64,000 bases of DNA from Mycobacterium sp. GA-1841. GTDB lineage: Bacteria; Actinomycetota; Actinomycetes; Mycobacteriales; Mycobacteriaceae. This document shows, in pieces, positions 8,801 to 17,266 of the stretch (position 1 is its first letter; the number at the start of each line of letters is the position of its first letter). The notes beneath the pieces were generated by a model. The model was given only the letters and a program-made list of their open reading frames with translations, was not told the DNA's origin and made no database searches. The position numbers and the translations under genes were made by a program. The stretch spans positions 105,603 to 169,602 of the forward strand of contig NZ_MBEQ01000056.1 in the NCBI RefSeq assembly GCF_001954135.1, read 5' to 3'.

Positions 8801-8916
8801 GCCGGTAGCTGACCGTCTCACCGTGTGCGCGCCGGTGGTTGTCGGCAATGTTGTGGGCAATAATGCAGGTCTGTGGTAAGGGCAACCGCGGGCAAGTGAG
8901 CGATTGAGAGGTGGCT

Positions 8917-10170
8917 ATGTCGGCCGACGACGACCGGCTCACGTACTCGAGAGACCCCAAACACGCTCGGGGCACGCTGGACTACGGCGGTCTCGACGCG
9001 CTCCTGGGTGGTCCGGTGGCGGCACTGCCCAGCGGCCGGTCCCGGCCCGACGACGCCCGGGTCTCGACCCCGCCGATCGTTCTCACCTCGAATTTCGCCG
9101 TCCCCGGTGAATCCGAGATCACCGCCAAGCTGCCGCCGGTGAGCCCGCGTCGTCCCATCGCCCCGCCGGCCAACGCCTCGCCGACTGCCGGTAACTGGAT
9201 TCTGGAGCAGCCGGTCCCCGCGGCCGCGGCCGACGAGCTGCGCGCGATCGACAACCTGGCCCGCGTCGGCGTGCGTTCGGCCGTCAAGATGCAACCCCGT
9301 CGCGGCTGGCGCCGCGCGGTCTACGTCACCACGCGTCTCAACCTCGGGCTCTCCCGCGACGAACTCTACGAGCTCGATCTGTACGCCCGGGTGCGTCGCA
9401 CGGCGCGAGAGTCCTACCAGATCGGCGTCTTCGGGTTGAAGGGCGGCGTGGGAAAGACCGCGGTCACCGTGGCCCTCGGATCGGTGCTCAGCGCGGTGCG
9501 CGGCGATCGCATCCTGGCGTTGGACGCCGACCCGGCCAGCGGCAATCTCGCTGATCGGGTCGGGCGGCAGTCCGCGGCGACCGTGAGCGACCTGCTGGCG
9601 GCCAAGGACCTGTCGCGCTACAACGATGTCCGCGCCTACACCAGCATGAACGAGTCCAAGCTGGAAGTGCTGGCCGGTGACGAATACAGCCGGGCCGGCC
9701 GGGCATTCAACGATGCGGACTGGAACTCTGCCACCGCCGCGGTCTCCAAGCACTACAACCTGGTTCTCGCCGACTGCGCCGCCGACATGTTCGCCCCGGC
9801 GGCCCGCGGCGTGCTGGCGACGGTGTCCGGTGCGGTGATCGTGGCCAGCGCCTCCATCGACGGAGCCCGCCAAGCGGCGGTGACCATGGACTGGCTGCGG
9901 CAGAACGGCCATCAGAATCTGCTGAACCGCTCCTGCATCGTCATCAATCACGTGGGGCCGCGCAAACCCAACGTGAACACCGGTGACCTGGTGCACCAAT
10001 TCCAGAAGCACGTGGCCCCGGGCCGGGTGGTGGTGCTGCCGTGGGACAAGCACATCGCCGCAGGCACCGACATCCAGTTCGACCTGCTGCGACCGGCCTT
10101 CCGGCGCCGCATCCTGGAGCTGGCCGCCGCCCTTTCCGACGATTTCGAGGGCGGCGTTCCACTCATCTGA
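8917..10170 (+). CDS. MinD/ParA-like ATPase (ESX-associated type)
   Basis: A 417-residue protein with a disordered N-terminal segment of about 100 residues rich in Pro and Ser, then a MinD/ParA ATPase domain. The deviant Walker A KGGVGKT lies at residues 175-181, with LALDADP (switch/Walker A') and an Asp-containing strand VLADCAADMFAP. The layout resembles EspI-like and related ATPases of mycobacterial type VII secretion, although no esx, eccC or PE/PPE genes are nearby. A GAGAGG ribosome site 5 nt before the ATG favours this start over a GTG two codons earlier. The function is inferred only at family level. Confidence 0.75.
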   Translation: MSADDDRLTYSRDPKHARGTLDYGGLDALLGGPVAALPSGRSRPDDARVSTPPIVLTSNFAVPGESEITAKLPPVSPRRPIAPPANASPTAGNWILEQPVPAAAADELRAIDNLARVGVRSAVKMQPRRGWRRAVYVTTRLNLGLSRDELYELDLYARVRRTARESYQIGVFGLKGGVGKTAVTVALGSVLSAVRGDRILALDADPASGNLADRVGRQSAATVSDLLAAKDLSRYNDVRAYTSMNESKLEVLAGDEYSRAGRAFNDADWNSATAAVSKHYNLVLADCAADMFAPAARGVLATVSGAVIVASASIDGARQAAVTMDWLRQNGHQNLLNRSCIVINHVGPRKPNVNTGDLVHQFQKHVAPGRVVVLPWDKHIAAGTDIQFDLLRPAFRRRILELAAALSDDFEGGVPLI

Positions 10171-10636
10171 GCGCGAGTTCTCGCGCCACCGCGGCGTGAT
10201 ACTTGTCGATGTTCGCCGGGTTGACCACCCGGAACAGCGCATCCGGCAGCGGACTGTCCTTGTATGCCTCGATGGTCATCGTGCGGCTGAAGAGCGTGAC
10301 ATCGTTGCCCGGCCGGGTGAACTGGTACTGCACGGTGATCCGGCCGTCCATGCCGCCCTTGCCATCCCGGTCATGCCCCAGCCGGCCCACCGAGTTGAAC
10401 ACCCACAGGCGTGGCCGCATCGCCATCGCCAGGTGCCACGTGTAGATCTGGCCTCCGTCGGGACCGGCCTCGGTCCAGGTGTCACCGACCTGCAGCGGCA
10501 ATCGTTCGGGCAGGCCGCCGATGTGGGCGCTGCCCGGATAGGTCTTGACCCAGTTCGCCGGGTTGGTGACGAAATCGTAGATCTCCTCGGCGGATTGGGT
10601 GAACGCCGTCTCGGAGCTGGTGGTCACGATTCCCAA
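10163..10636 (-). CDS. SRPBCC-superfamily (START/Bet v1-like) protein
   Basis: About 157 residues with the Bet v1-like pattern: an N-terminal strand (VTTSSETAF), a helix AEEIYDFVTNPANWVKTYPG, then strands ending TMTIEAY and a long C-terminal helix. Such proteins bind hydrophobic ligands; mycobacteria have many with no defined role. The start is uncertain. A TTG preceded by AAGAGAG gives this length; an in-frame GTG three codons later is the alternative. Its 3' end overlaps the 3' end of the convergent ATPase gene by 8 bp. It lies 55 bp after the DUF427 gene on the same strand. Confidence 0.7.
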   Translation of the reverse strand: MGIVTTSSETAFTQSAEEIYDFVTNPANWVKTYPGSAHIGGLPERLPLQVGDTWTEAGPDGGQIYTWHLAMAMRPRLWVFNSVGRLGHDRDGKGGMDGRITVQYQFTRPGNDVTLFSRTMTIEAYKDSPLPDALFRVVNPANIDKYHAAVARELALR

Positions 10637-10691
10637 TGGTGTTCGCTCTCTTCGGTATTGGAGGTTGTGGGGGTATTGCAGATTGTGCCGT

Positions 10692-11399
10692 TCACAGGTC
10701 GCATCCGCACGCCGCCGCGTTCCCCGGGGCGGGAAGCTCGGCGAGCACGTCCACCCGTGCGGCATCGAAGCTGAAGAATCCCTGGATCGGCAAGGATTCC
10801 GGCGGGGTGTCGGGGTAACTCCATGCCACGTCGGCGATGACGGAGTCGCCGATCACCGCCGACCAGTAGCTGGCCGTGCCCTTGTAGTTGCAGTACGACG
10901 TGGTCCGGCTGGGCTGCAGCAGGTCGGTGCGGACGCGGGCCGGGTCGACGTAGAGACGGGGCTCCAACGCGGTCTCGAAGACGATCACCGTGTCGTCGGT
11001 GTCGACCAGGATCGTGTCGTTGGCGGTCACCCGCAGGCTGCGCCGCGTCGGTCGGCAATCGATCCGGTGATACGGGTTGGGCGGATAGTGCACGAGCTTC
11101 CGGCCTTCTTCGAACCAGGCGTCGACGGCGTTCCAGGGCACCGACACGTATCCCGGAGCCTCGGGTACCGGCTCGTGCGGGAGATCGCCGACCTCGTCGC
11201 CGGGGAACGCATAGCTGAGCGGATGGCCGGCCCGGTGCACCATCAGGGCGTGCTCGGTGTCGAGTTCGACAGTCTCGGCGCGGAAGGCTTGGATACGGCG
11301 TGGGTGGGGCTCGATGTACACGGAGGCCTCGGCCAGCGGGGGAGTGAACCAACCGGCCGGTTGGGCACTCAAGGGCCCGCGTCCGGCAACGAGACTCAT
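10692..11399 (-). CDS. DUF427 family protein
   Basis: A 235-residue protein. The C-terminal half (about residues 120-230) is a clear DUF427 domain with YVDPARVRTDLL, TSYCNYKGTASYWS and SYPDTPPESL. The N-terminal half has the same spacing in shorter form (YIEPHPRRIQAF, SYAFPGDEV), suggesting an internal duplication. The function of DUF427 is unknown. A strong GGAGG 7 nt before this ATG fixes the start and excludes a longer reading frame upstream. The region ahead holds an operator-like inverted repeat. Confidence 0.8.
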   Translation of the reverse strand: MSLVAGRGPLSAQPAGWFTPPLAEASVYIEPHPRRIQAFRAETVELDTEHALMVHRAGHPLSYAFPGDEVGDLPHEPVPEAPGYVSVPWNAVDAWFEEGRKLVHYPPNPYHRIDCRPTRRSLRVTANDTILVDTDDTVIVFETALEPRLYVDPARVRTDLLQPSRTTSYCNYKGTASYWSAVIGDSVIADVAWSYPDTPPESLPIQGFFSFDAARVDVLAELPAPGNAAACGCDL

Positions 11400-11486
11400 T
11401 GCGGCACCTCCACTTTGGTCGATCCGCTGGACGCGGGCGTGCGGGCGGGGACGCCCTGACCACCTCCGGTTCGGTAATCGGCGCGT

Positions 11487-11514
11487 CAAGATAGAAGCTT
11501 TACAGATTATCTTG
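11487..11514. promoter_or_regulatory. Operator-like inverted repeat in divergent gap
   Basis: CAAGATA at 11487-11493 and its exact complement TATCTTG at 11508-11514 are separated by 14 bp of A/T-rich sequence, unusual in this GC-rich DNA. It sits in the 208-bp gap between the leftward DUF427 gene and the rightward unknown gene, which otherwise holds no gene that I can support. It may be a dimer-binding site of a TetR/MarR-type regulator. Confidence 0.4.
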
Positions 11515-11607
11515 AGAATGTCACGCTGTTAGGTGAGGCGGACGACACCGCAACAACCCTCGAGACGTAACGGCCGATCAGGCCTCTGGACCCGGAATGG
11601 ATGCCTT

Positions 11608-12231
11608 ATGTCCCCACAGCCAGAAATGTCCGTGCCGTTGTCCGAGGCGCCCGCGGCCGGCAAGCCAGCCCCCGTCGGTTCGCTCATCGTGCCGATCACG
11701 CGGCGGCGGGTATGGCCGGAGCGGGCCGTGCGCTACGAGCTCACCGTGGTGGCCGCAGAGTTGGCCCCGATGGTGAGCGGCATCGGTGGATGGTTGTTCG
11801 ACCGGGCCATGGCAGGATGGCGGGTCGGCGTGGCGACCGGGCCCGGTGACGGCGCGGATGCCGAAGATGCCGCCGGCCGGCGGGCGCTGGGCATCCTCGG
11901 TGTGAAAGCGATTGATCCCGAGTCGCTCTCACGATCGGCAGCGGGCGACGACGAGGCGGTCGCGATGACCGCGATCAGCGTCGACCGCCTCGAATCCGAT
12001 GACCTGGTGCGCGACCTCGCCGACGCGGTGATCTTCGGGTGCCGGGCCCCTGATGGCCTCACCGGGCAGCTGCACCAGGTGCACTATCGGCCGAGCGCTG
12101 CCGCGTTGGCGTTCAAGGCGCACGCCGCCGCGGTGCTCGGATACCCCCGGCCGATCGGCACGGTCGAGACCATGTTTCGGTACGGACGCCCCGCGGGCCT
12201 ACTGGATTCCGATCTGGTCCCGGTGTGTTGA
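11608..12231 (+). CDS. Conserved hypothetical protein
   Basis: A 207-residue protein that I do not recognise. After a Pro/Ala-rich start of about 25 residues comes an alpha/beta region with RAVRYELTVVAAELAPMV, a Gly-rich GIGGWLFDRAMAGWRVG segment and LHQVHYRPSAAALAFKAHAAA. No signal peptide or membrane segment is seen. Its stop overlaps the GTG of the thioesterase gene by 7 bp, so the two are probably coupled. A longer reading frame from an upstream GTG adds only low-complexity Arg-rich sequence; I chose the ATG before SPQPEM. Confidence 0.6.
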   Translation: MSPQPEMSVPLSEAPAAGKPAPVGSLIVPITRRRVWPERAVRYELTVVAAELAPMVSGIGGWLFDRAMAGWRVGVATGPGDGADAEDAAGRRALGILGVKAIDPESLSRSAAGDDEAVAMTAISVDRLESDDLVRDLADAVIFGCRAPDGLTGQLHQVHYRPSAAALAFKAHAAAVLGYPRPIGTVETMFRYGRPAGLLDSDLVPVC

Positions 12232-13097
12232 CGACCGGGCAGGCGTCGGTCGCCGGTCTGCTCGACGTCTTCGACGTGAACCCGGCCGGGCCCGATCGAT
12301 TCGTCGGCATCACCGGACCCGCAGGCGCCGACGGCAGGCAGGTGGCCAAAGGGGCACAAGCGCTGGGGCAGGCAATCGTGGCCACTGCAAAGCGGTTCCC
12401 GGACAAGGTGATTCGTTCGGCACACGCGGTCTTCACCAGGCCGGTGGTGATCGACTCCACCGTCGAACTGTCGGTCGACGTCGTGCACGAGGGCCGCTCG
12501 ACCGCCACCGCCGTGGTCGCCGTGTGCCAGGATTCGCGGCGGTGCGCCACGGTGACGGTGTTGGCTGATGTACCCGGCGGTGAGGTGATCAACCACCACG
12601 CGATACGGCCCGATGTCGAGACCCCCGCCGACGCCTATCCGGGCGTTCCGGCCATGGACGGCCAAGAGTTGCGCCTCGTCGACATCGTCGACGTCAACAG
12701 CCCCGACGAAGTCGGGCCGCCCGAACTCCATGCCTGGCTGCGCTACGACCCGATCCCGCAGCGCGACGATCTCGCCAAGGCGCTGTTGGCGCATTTCACC
12801 GGGCAACTCGGCATCTCGACCACGATGCGGCCGCATTACGGGGTGGGTACCGCCCAGGCGCATGCGACGCTGTCGACGGCGCTGATGTCTGCAACGGTCA
12901 CCTTCCACGACAGGGTGACGTGGGACGATTGGTTGCTCTACAGCCACGAGAGCACTGCGGCCGGCCAGGGCATGTCGTATGTCCGCGGACAGGTGCACAC
13001 CGAGGACGGTGACCTGTTGGCCTCATTCACGCAGGAAGGGTTGATCCGCCCGATGCGCCCAGCCGATACGGCCATCGACGGCTCGGCCCGGTTGTAG
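12225..13097 (+). CDS. TesB-like acyl-CoA thioesterase
   Basis: A 290-residue double hot-dog thioesterase of the acyl-CoA thioesterase II type. The N-terminal half has QALGQAIVATAKRF and SAHAVFTRPVVIDSTVELSVDVVHEGRS cut across the hot-dog core. The C-terminal half has WLRYDPIP, AKALLAHFTGQLGISTTMRPH and DDWLLYSHESTAAGQGMSYV, the standard TesB C-terminal pattern. It hydrolyses fatty acyl-CoA to free acid and CoA. The GTG start lies inside the end of the upstream unknown gene. Confidence 0.85.
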   Translation: MLTTGQASVAGLLDVFDVNPAGPDRFVGITGPAGADGRQVAKGAQALGQAIVATAKRFPDKVIRSAHAVFTRPVVIDSTVELSVDVVHEGRSTATAVVAVCQDSRRCATVTVLADVPGGEVINHHAIRPDVETPADAYPGVPAMDGQELRLVDIVDVNSPDEVGPPELHAWLRYDPIPQRDDLAKALLAHFTGQLGISTTMRPHYGVGTAQAHATLSTALMSATVTFHDRVTWDDWLLYSHESTAAGQGMSYVRGQVHTEDGDLLASFTQEGLIRPMRPADTAIDGSARL

Positions 13098-13117
13098 GGC
13101 CGAGGGACGGGATGGGG

Positions 13118-13372
13118 CTAGCGAATCCAGCCGCGGCGGCGCAGCCACCAGTCGCGGCCGACGGCCACGACGATGAGGACTGCGAACGAGATGAGGAACC
13201 AGTCCTCGACATGCCCGACGTGGTTTCCACGCAGCATCACCAGCAGGAAGGCTGCCGACAGCAGGCCGCCGATGTGGATCACCCTGATGTTCAGGTGGGA
13301 CCAGCCCCATGCTGCGGACGGCACGTCCTCGACGTCGACGCCGTTGTGTCGCTCCACCTCGGTGCTGGCCAC
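13118..13372 (-). CDS. DUF2631 small membrane protein (Rv2876-like)
   Basis: An 84-residue protein with two predicted membrane helices (about residues 28-47 and 57-76) separated by HVGHVEDW, and an Arg-rich C-terminus. It matches the DUF2631 family, whose M. tuberculosis member Rv2876 lies near dxr. The relative orientation to dxr is also as in M. tuberculosis, making this the left edge of the syntenic block. GTG start supported by GGAG 7 nt upstream. Function unknown. Confidence 0.75.
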   Translation of the reverse strand: MASTEVERHNGVDVEDVPSAAWGWSHLNIRVIHIGGLLSAAFLLVMLRGNHVGHVEDWFLISFAVLIVVAVGRDWWLRRRGWIR

Positions 13373-13459
13373 GGGTTGCTCCTCAGGATCGAACTGGCTT
13401 CAGGCTGGCTTGCCGCCATTCTGGCATACGACGCTGTGTCGTATGCCGACCCCTGGCGC

Positions 13460-14782
13460 TCAGTTCAGACTGCGGTACCTCCGCAACGCCTCCAGGCGCT
13501 CCTCGGCGTGATCGACGATCGGCTCCGGATAGTCGGCCGGACGATCACGAGCGAGCTTGTGCACATTGGCCGTCGTGGCCAGTTCGGGTATCCAGCGCCG
13601 GACATACTCCCCGTCGGGATCGAACTTCTCGCCCTGCACAGTCGGATTGAACACCCGGAAGTACGGTGCGGCGTCCGTGCCACAGCCCGCTGCCCACTGC
13701 CAACCATGCTGGTTGCTGGCCAGATCTCCGTCCACCAGCTGATCGAGGAACCAGCGCGCCCCCCACTGCCACGGCAGGTGCAGGTCTTTGACCAGAAACG
13801 AGGCCACGATCATGCGCAGCCGGTTGTGCATGAACCCGGTCGTGGCGAGTTGGCGCATCCCGGCATCGACGATGGGAAAACCGGTCCGGCCGGTTTTCCA
13901 GGCCTCGAATACCTCTCGCGCCGAGACGTCGTCATCCACTTCGATGGCATCGAAGTCGCGGTTCCAGTTCTGCCATGCGCTCTCGGGCCAGTGGTAGAGC
14001 ACCGCGGCATAGAAATCACGGAACGCCAGCTCCCGGAGATAGGCGTCATCACCGGAGCCGAGCTGCACAGCCATCGTCCGAGGATGGATGGTGCCGAATT
14101 TGAGGTGTGCCGACATACCGCTGGTGGCGTCGAGGTCGGGACGGTTACGGCCGGCGGGGTAGTCGGCCAGGCCGTCCGCCACGAACTGCGACCACTGCGA
14201 CCGGGCCGCCTGCTCACCCGCACCGAACGGCAGATCGTCTCCGGCAGAAGGAATTTCAACGCAACCGAACAGCCCGGCCGGATCGATCCAGCGGGCCGAG
14301 TCGGGACCGGAATCCGCCGGGCGACGCCAACCGTGGCCGCGCCAGGCGCGAAAGAACGGGGTGAAGACCCGATACGGCGAGCCGTCGGATTTGGTGATGC
14401 GGCCCGGCGACACCAGATACGGCGATCCGGTGGCGTGCAGCGCGACGGTGCCGAGAGCCGCCCGTACGGCCTCATCGCGGCGTCGTCCGAACGGCGTGAA
14501 GTCCTCGGTGACATGCACCGCAGCCGCCCCGACCGCCCGGGCGAGATCGGGAATTCGTCGCTCGGGCCGGCCACGGGTCACCAGAAGTTTTCCGTCGAGA
14601 TGCCCGGACAACGCGCCCAGCGCCCGGTACAGGTACTGCAGTCGCCGCGGACCGGCCGAAGCCTCCAGGCGCGGATCGAGCACGTAGCACGCCAGTACCT
14701 GACCATCGTGGCGCGCCGCCTCCAGCAGAGCGGGATGGTCGTGGCAACGCAGGTCGCGCCGAAACCACAGCAGTGTGGGCAT
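13460..14782 (-). CDS. phr: Deoxyribodipyrimidine photolyase (FAD)
   Basis: A 441-residue photolyase of the cryptochrome/photolyase class I type, which repairs UV cyclobutane pyrimidine dimers with light. The N-terminal antenna domain starts MPTLLWFRRDLRCHDHPAL. The FAD domain has LRELAFRDFYAAVL, the TGFPIVDAGMRQL turn, GFMHNRLRMIVASFLVKDL and QWAAGCGTDAAPYFRVFNP, all standard. The start is set by the family N-terminus; a longer frame upstream adds unrelated residues. No strong ribosome site is seen. Confidence 0.95.
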   Translation of the reverse strand: MPTLLWFRRDLRCHDHPALLEAARHDGQVLACYVLDPRLEASAGPRRLQYLYRALGALSGHLDGKLLVTRGRPERRIPDLARAVGAAAVHVTEDFTPFGRRRDEAVRAALGTVALHATGSPYLVSPGRITKSDGSPYRVFTPFFRAWRGHGWRRPADSGPDSARWIDPAGLFGCVEIPSAGDDLPFGAGEQAARSQWSQFVADGLADYPAGRNRPDLDATSGMSAHLKFGTIHPRTMAVQLGSGDDAYLRELAFRDFYAAVLYHWPESAWQNWNRDFDAIEVDDDVSAREVFEAWKTGRTGFPIVDAGMRQLATTGFMHNRLRMIVASFLVKDLHLPWQWGARWFLDQLVDGDLASNQHGWQWAAGCGTDAAPYFRVFNPTVQGEKFDPDGEYVRRWIPELATTANVHKLARDRPADYPEPIVDHAEERLEALRRYRSLN

Positions 14783-14843
14783 ATGTCCATGTTGCCCCGG
14801 TACGAACAGGTGCCCCGGTACCCATACAGAGAAGGGCTGGTAG

Positions 14844-15713
14844 ATGCAGTTCTGGAGTGGCACGGCGTTCATGGACACCGCCGACGCGCTGGTGGTGGCA
14901 CCGTTGCTCGACGAGGCCGGTTACCACGGCATGGTCTGTTCGGATCACATGATCTATCCACGCGAACTGTCTTCGCCCTACCCGGACTCGCCGACCGGCA
15001 GGCCGCCGTGGGCGCCGGAGACCGCCTGGCCCGACTCTTGGGTCCTGATCGGCGCGATGGCCGCGCTCACGCAGCGACTACGGTTCTCCAACGCCGTGTA
15101 TGTGGCGCCGGCACGTCCACTGCTCGAGGTCGCCAAGCTGGTCGCCACGGCGGCGGTGATCTCGAACGGCCGGGTGGCCCTCGGAGTCGGCGTGGGGTGG
15201 ATGCGCGAAGAGTTCGAGCTGATGGGCCAGGACTTCGACACCCGCGGGCGGCGGCTCGACGAGATGATCCCGGCGCTGCGTGAGCTGTGGCGCGGCGGTT
15301 GGGTGTCGTTCGAGGGGCGCTACTACCAGGTTCCCGAGATGACGATCGAACCTCATCCGCCGGCACCGGTGCCGATCCTGTGCGGCGGCGAATCCGAGGC
15401 GGCGTTGCGGCGGGCGGCGCGCGCCTGCGACGGTTGGATCGGCTACGCCTACACCTTGGAGCAGGCCACCCGCTACACGGACCGGCTGGCCGAGCTGCGC
15501 CGCGAGTTCGGGCGTGAGCACGAGCCGTTCGAGATCATCCTGGCCCTGCTGGATCCGCCGTCGCCGGATCTGTACAAGCGGGCCGAGGATCTCGGCGTCA
15601 CCGCGGTGATGTGCGCGCCGTGGCTGGCGATGCCCAGCGGCGCCGCGGGAGCCGACCGCTTCCGCGGTCCCATCGAACAGTTCGCCGAGACGGTCATCGC
15701 GAAGATGCGGTAG
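14844..15713 (+). CDS. LLM-class F420-dependent oxidoreductase
   Basis: A 289-residue luciferase-like TIM-barrel protein of the TIGR03619-type F420-dependent subgroup. Features are the N-terminal DEAGYHGMVCSDHM, TQRLRFSNAVYVAPARPLLEVAK, the signature GRVALGVGVGWMREEFELMG, and GRRLDEMIPALRELW. Mycobacteria use coenzyme F420 with many such enzymes for hydride transfers to unknown substrates. AAGGG about 7 nt before the ATG supports the start. It is divergent from the photolyase gene. Confidence 0.85.
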   Translation: MQFWSGTAFMDTADALVVAPLLDEAGYHGMVCSDHMIYPRELSSPYPDSPTGRPPWAPETAWPDSWVLIGAMAALTQRLRFSNAVYVAPARPLLEVAKLVATAAVISNGRVALGVGVGWMREEFELMGQDFDTRGRRLDEMIPALRELWRGGWVSFEGRYYQVPEMTIEPHPPAPVPILCGGESEAALRRAARACDGWIGYAYTLEQATRYTDRLAELRREFGREHEPFEIILALLDPPSPDLYKRAEDLGVTAVMCAPWLAMPSGAAGADRFRGPIEQFAETVIAKMR

Positions 15714-15733
15714 AGCAACTTGCGCCGGATCAA

Positions 15734-15739
15734 TATGAT
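15734..15739 (+). promoter_or_regulatory. Likely -10 box of the membrane-protein gene
   Basis: TATGAT lies 32 nt before the GTG start, in an A/T-rich island (15730-15760) in otherwise GC-rich sequence. A ribosome site GGGGAG follows at 15760-15765. This would give a leader of about 25 nt. Confidence 0.45.
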
Positions 15740-15771
15740 TTTGAAAACGCAAACAGAACAGGGGAGCGACG

Positions 15772-17262
15772 GTGAAGCGGACGGTGCGGGTCGGCCAGTC
15801 CGGTGCGGCCGGGCTGCTCATCGCCCTCGGTATCGGACTCGGCGCCTATAACGCCTGGTGGGTCGCTCTGCTGCTGTCGCTTCCAGTGATCGTCGGGGGA
15901 GTAGCGCTGATGCCCTGGCCATCACGCGTCTCCGAACTCGATCCGTTCGTCGAGCAGACGCTCGGTGAAATGGTGCCGGTGCGGGTCGACGCACTGACCC
16001 GCAGTAGCCTCGCCGAGGATGATCTGCAGCCGACGTTGGTGACTGCGACGATCAGCCCACCGCACGACACCGCCTATCAGGCGCGGTGGATCACCTCGAT
16101 GTCGCGCGGTGACTTCCGGTCACTGACCGACAGTCCGAACACCGCGTTGCCACCCAAGTGGCTGCCGCCCCGCGAGCCGGCCCGCCCACCCGAGTTTCAC
16201 GATCAACCTGGCAAATGGGTGGTCATCTATCCGGCGGTCACCATCGTGGTGGCGCTCACGGTGCTCTTCGGCGTCGGCGACGCCTGGCATATCTCATTCG
16301 ACCGGCCCGCACCGCAGGCGCCTCGAGCTGACACCGCCCCGACGTCGAAGAGCATGAACCTCAATGCCCGCCGCGACGGCATGATCCGGGCGATCACCGA
16401 ACAGTTCGGGCCTGCGGCGGCCAACAACCTGCTCAGCCTCCGGTTCACCGGCAGCGGGTCCGACTACGGCACGGTGCTCGACCCGACCAACGGCGACACC
16501 ACGATCGTCTACGTCAACAACGGCGGGGATGCGTTCACCACGCCGTCGGCGCAGGTGCTGCGTAAGGACAGCACCTTCTCCGCGTCGGACGTCACCGCCA
16601 CCGACCTCACCGCGATCGTCGAGAAGATGGGCCGCCAGCTCGATTCCGCCAGGCGGAACCTGGATTCCCTGGAGATCAAACGGTCGGCGCCCGGCGCGCC
16701 GGTGGTCCTCAGCGGCACGTTCGGCGGCAAGACGATCAATGCGCTTCCGGACGGCACCGTCGGTGAGATCTTCGACCCGGCAGATTTCGCCGTGTCGTTC
16801 CAGAAAGCTCGGGATGCGCTGGCGCTGGCCGGGATAGCGCCGTCAGACCGGGTGCTGACGAACTTCGAGATCCGCGGCACCCACCGGGCCACCCCGATCG
16901 CCCATGCCGGTGAACTGCAGACCCGCGGCGGAGTGCTGCTCGACTTCCAGACCGGGGACCGGTCCGGGCAGATCATCATCGTGCCGGGGGAGTTGCCGGA
17001 GGTCACCGACGAGTCGTATCACTCGGGCAGGCAGACCTTCGCTTTCGATGACATTTCCCGGGATGTCTTCGAATCCGTTCGCGCACAGGCGATGCAGCGT
17101 GGCGCACTCGAACCTTATGAACGTGAGGCCGTCGAGATCTGGATGACGGACCGGGAGATCGATCCGGCCCGGTTGGCGATCCGGATCGAACTCGCGGGCG
17201 TGGACGCCGCGACCGGCACGTACTCGATCTCCGGTGAGTTCCTCGCACCGGGCGCCACCTGA
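15772..17262 (+). CDS. Unknown membrane protein with large extracytoplasmic domain
   Basis: A 496-residue protein that I do not recognise. Two adjacent hydrophobic stretches lie near residues 11-50 and a third at about 150-170, followed by a soluble C-terminal domain of about 320 residues without Cys. That domain has a Ser/Thr/Asp-rich surface, repeated helix segments (TAIVEKMGRQLDSARRN) and strands (GTFGGKTINALPDGTVGEIFD). GTG start with GGGGAG upstream. It faces a second unknown membrane protein tail to tail with a 4-bp gap, and the pair may act together. It lies just outside the conserved dxr block. Confidence 0.65.
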   Translation: MKRTVRVGQSGAAGLLIALGIGLGAYNAWWVALLLSLPVIVGGVALMPWPSRVSELDPFVEQTLGEMVPVRVDALTRSSLAEDDLQPTLVTATISPPHDTAYQARWITSMSRGDFRSLTDSPNTALPPKWLPPREPARPPEFHDQPGKWVVIYPAVTIVVALTVLFGVGDAWHISFDRPAPQAPRADTAPTSKSMNLNARRDGMIRAITEQFGPAAANNLLSLRFTGSGSDYGTVLDPTNGDTTIVYVNNGGDAFTTPSAQVLRKDSTFSASDVTATDLTAIVEKMGRQLDSARRNLDSLEIKRSAPGAPVVLSGTFGGKTINALPDGTVGEIFDPADFAVSFQKARDALALAGIAPSDRVLTNFEIRGTHRATPIAHAGELQTRGGVLLDFQTGDRSGQIIIVPGELPEVTDESYHSGRQTFAFDDISRDVFESVRAQAMQRGALEPYEREAVEIWMTDREIDPARLAIRIELAGVDAATGTYSISGEFLAPGAT

Positions 17263-17266
17263 GCGA

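Noticed and set aside
8801..8916. Promoter before the MinD/ParA-like gene
   Set aside because: TTGTCG and TAATGC are loosely spaced, but the -10 lacks the final T and I could not defend it.
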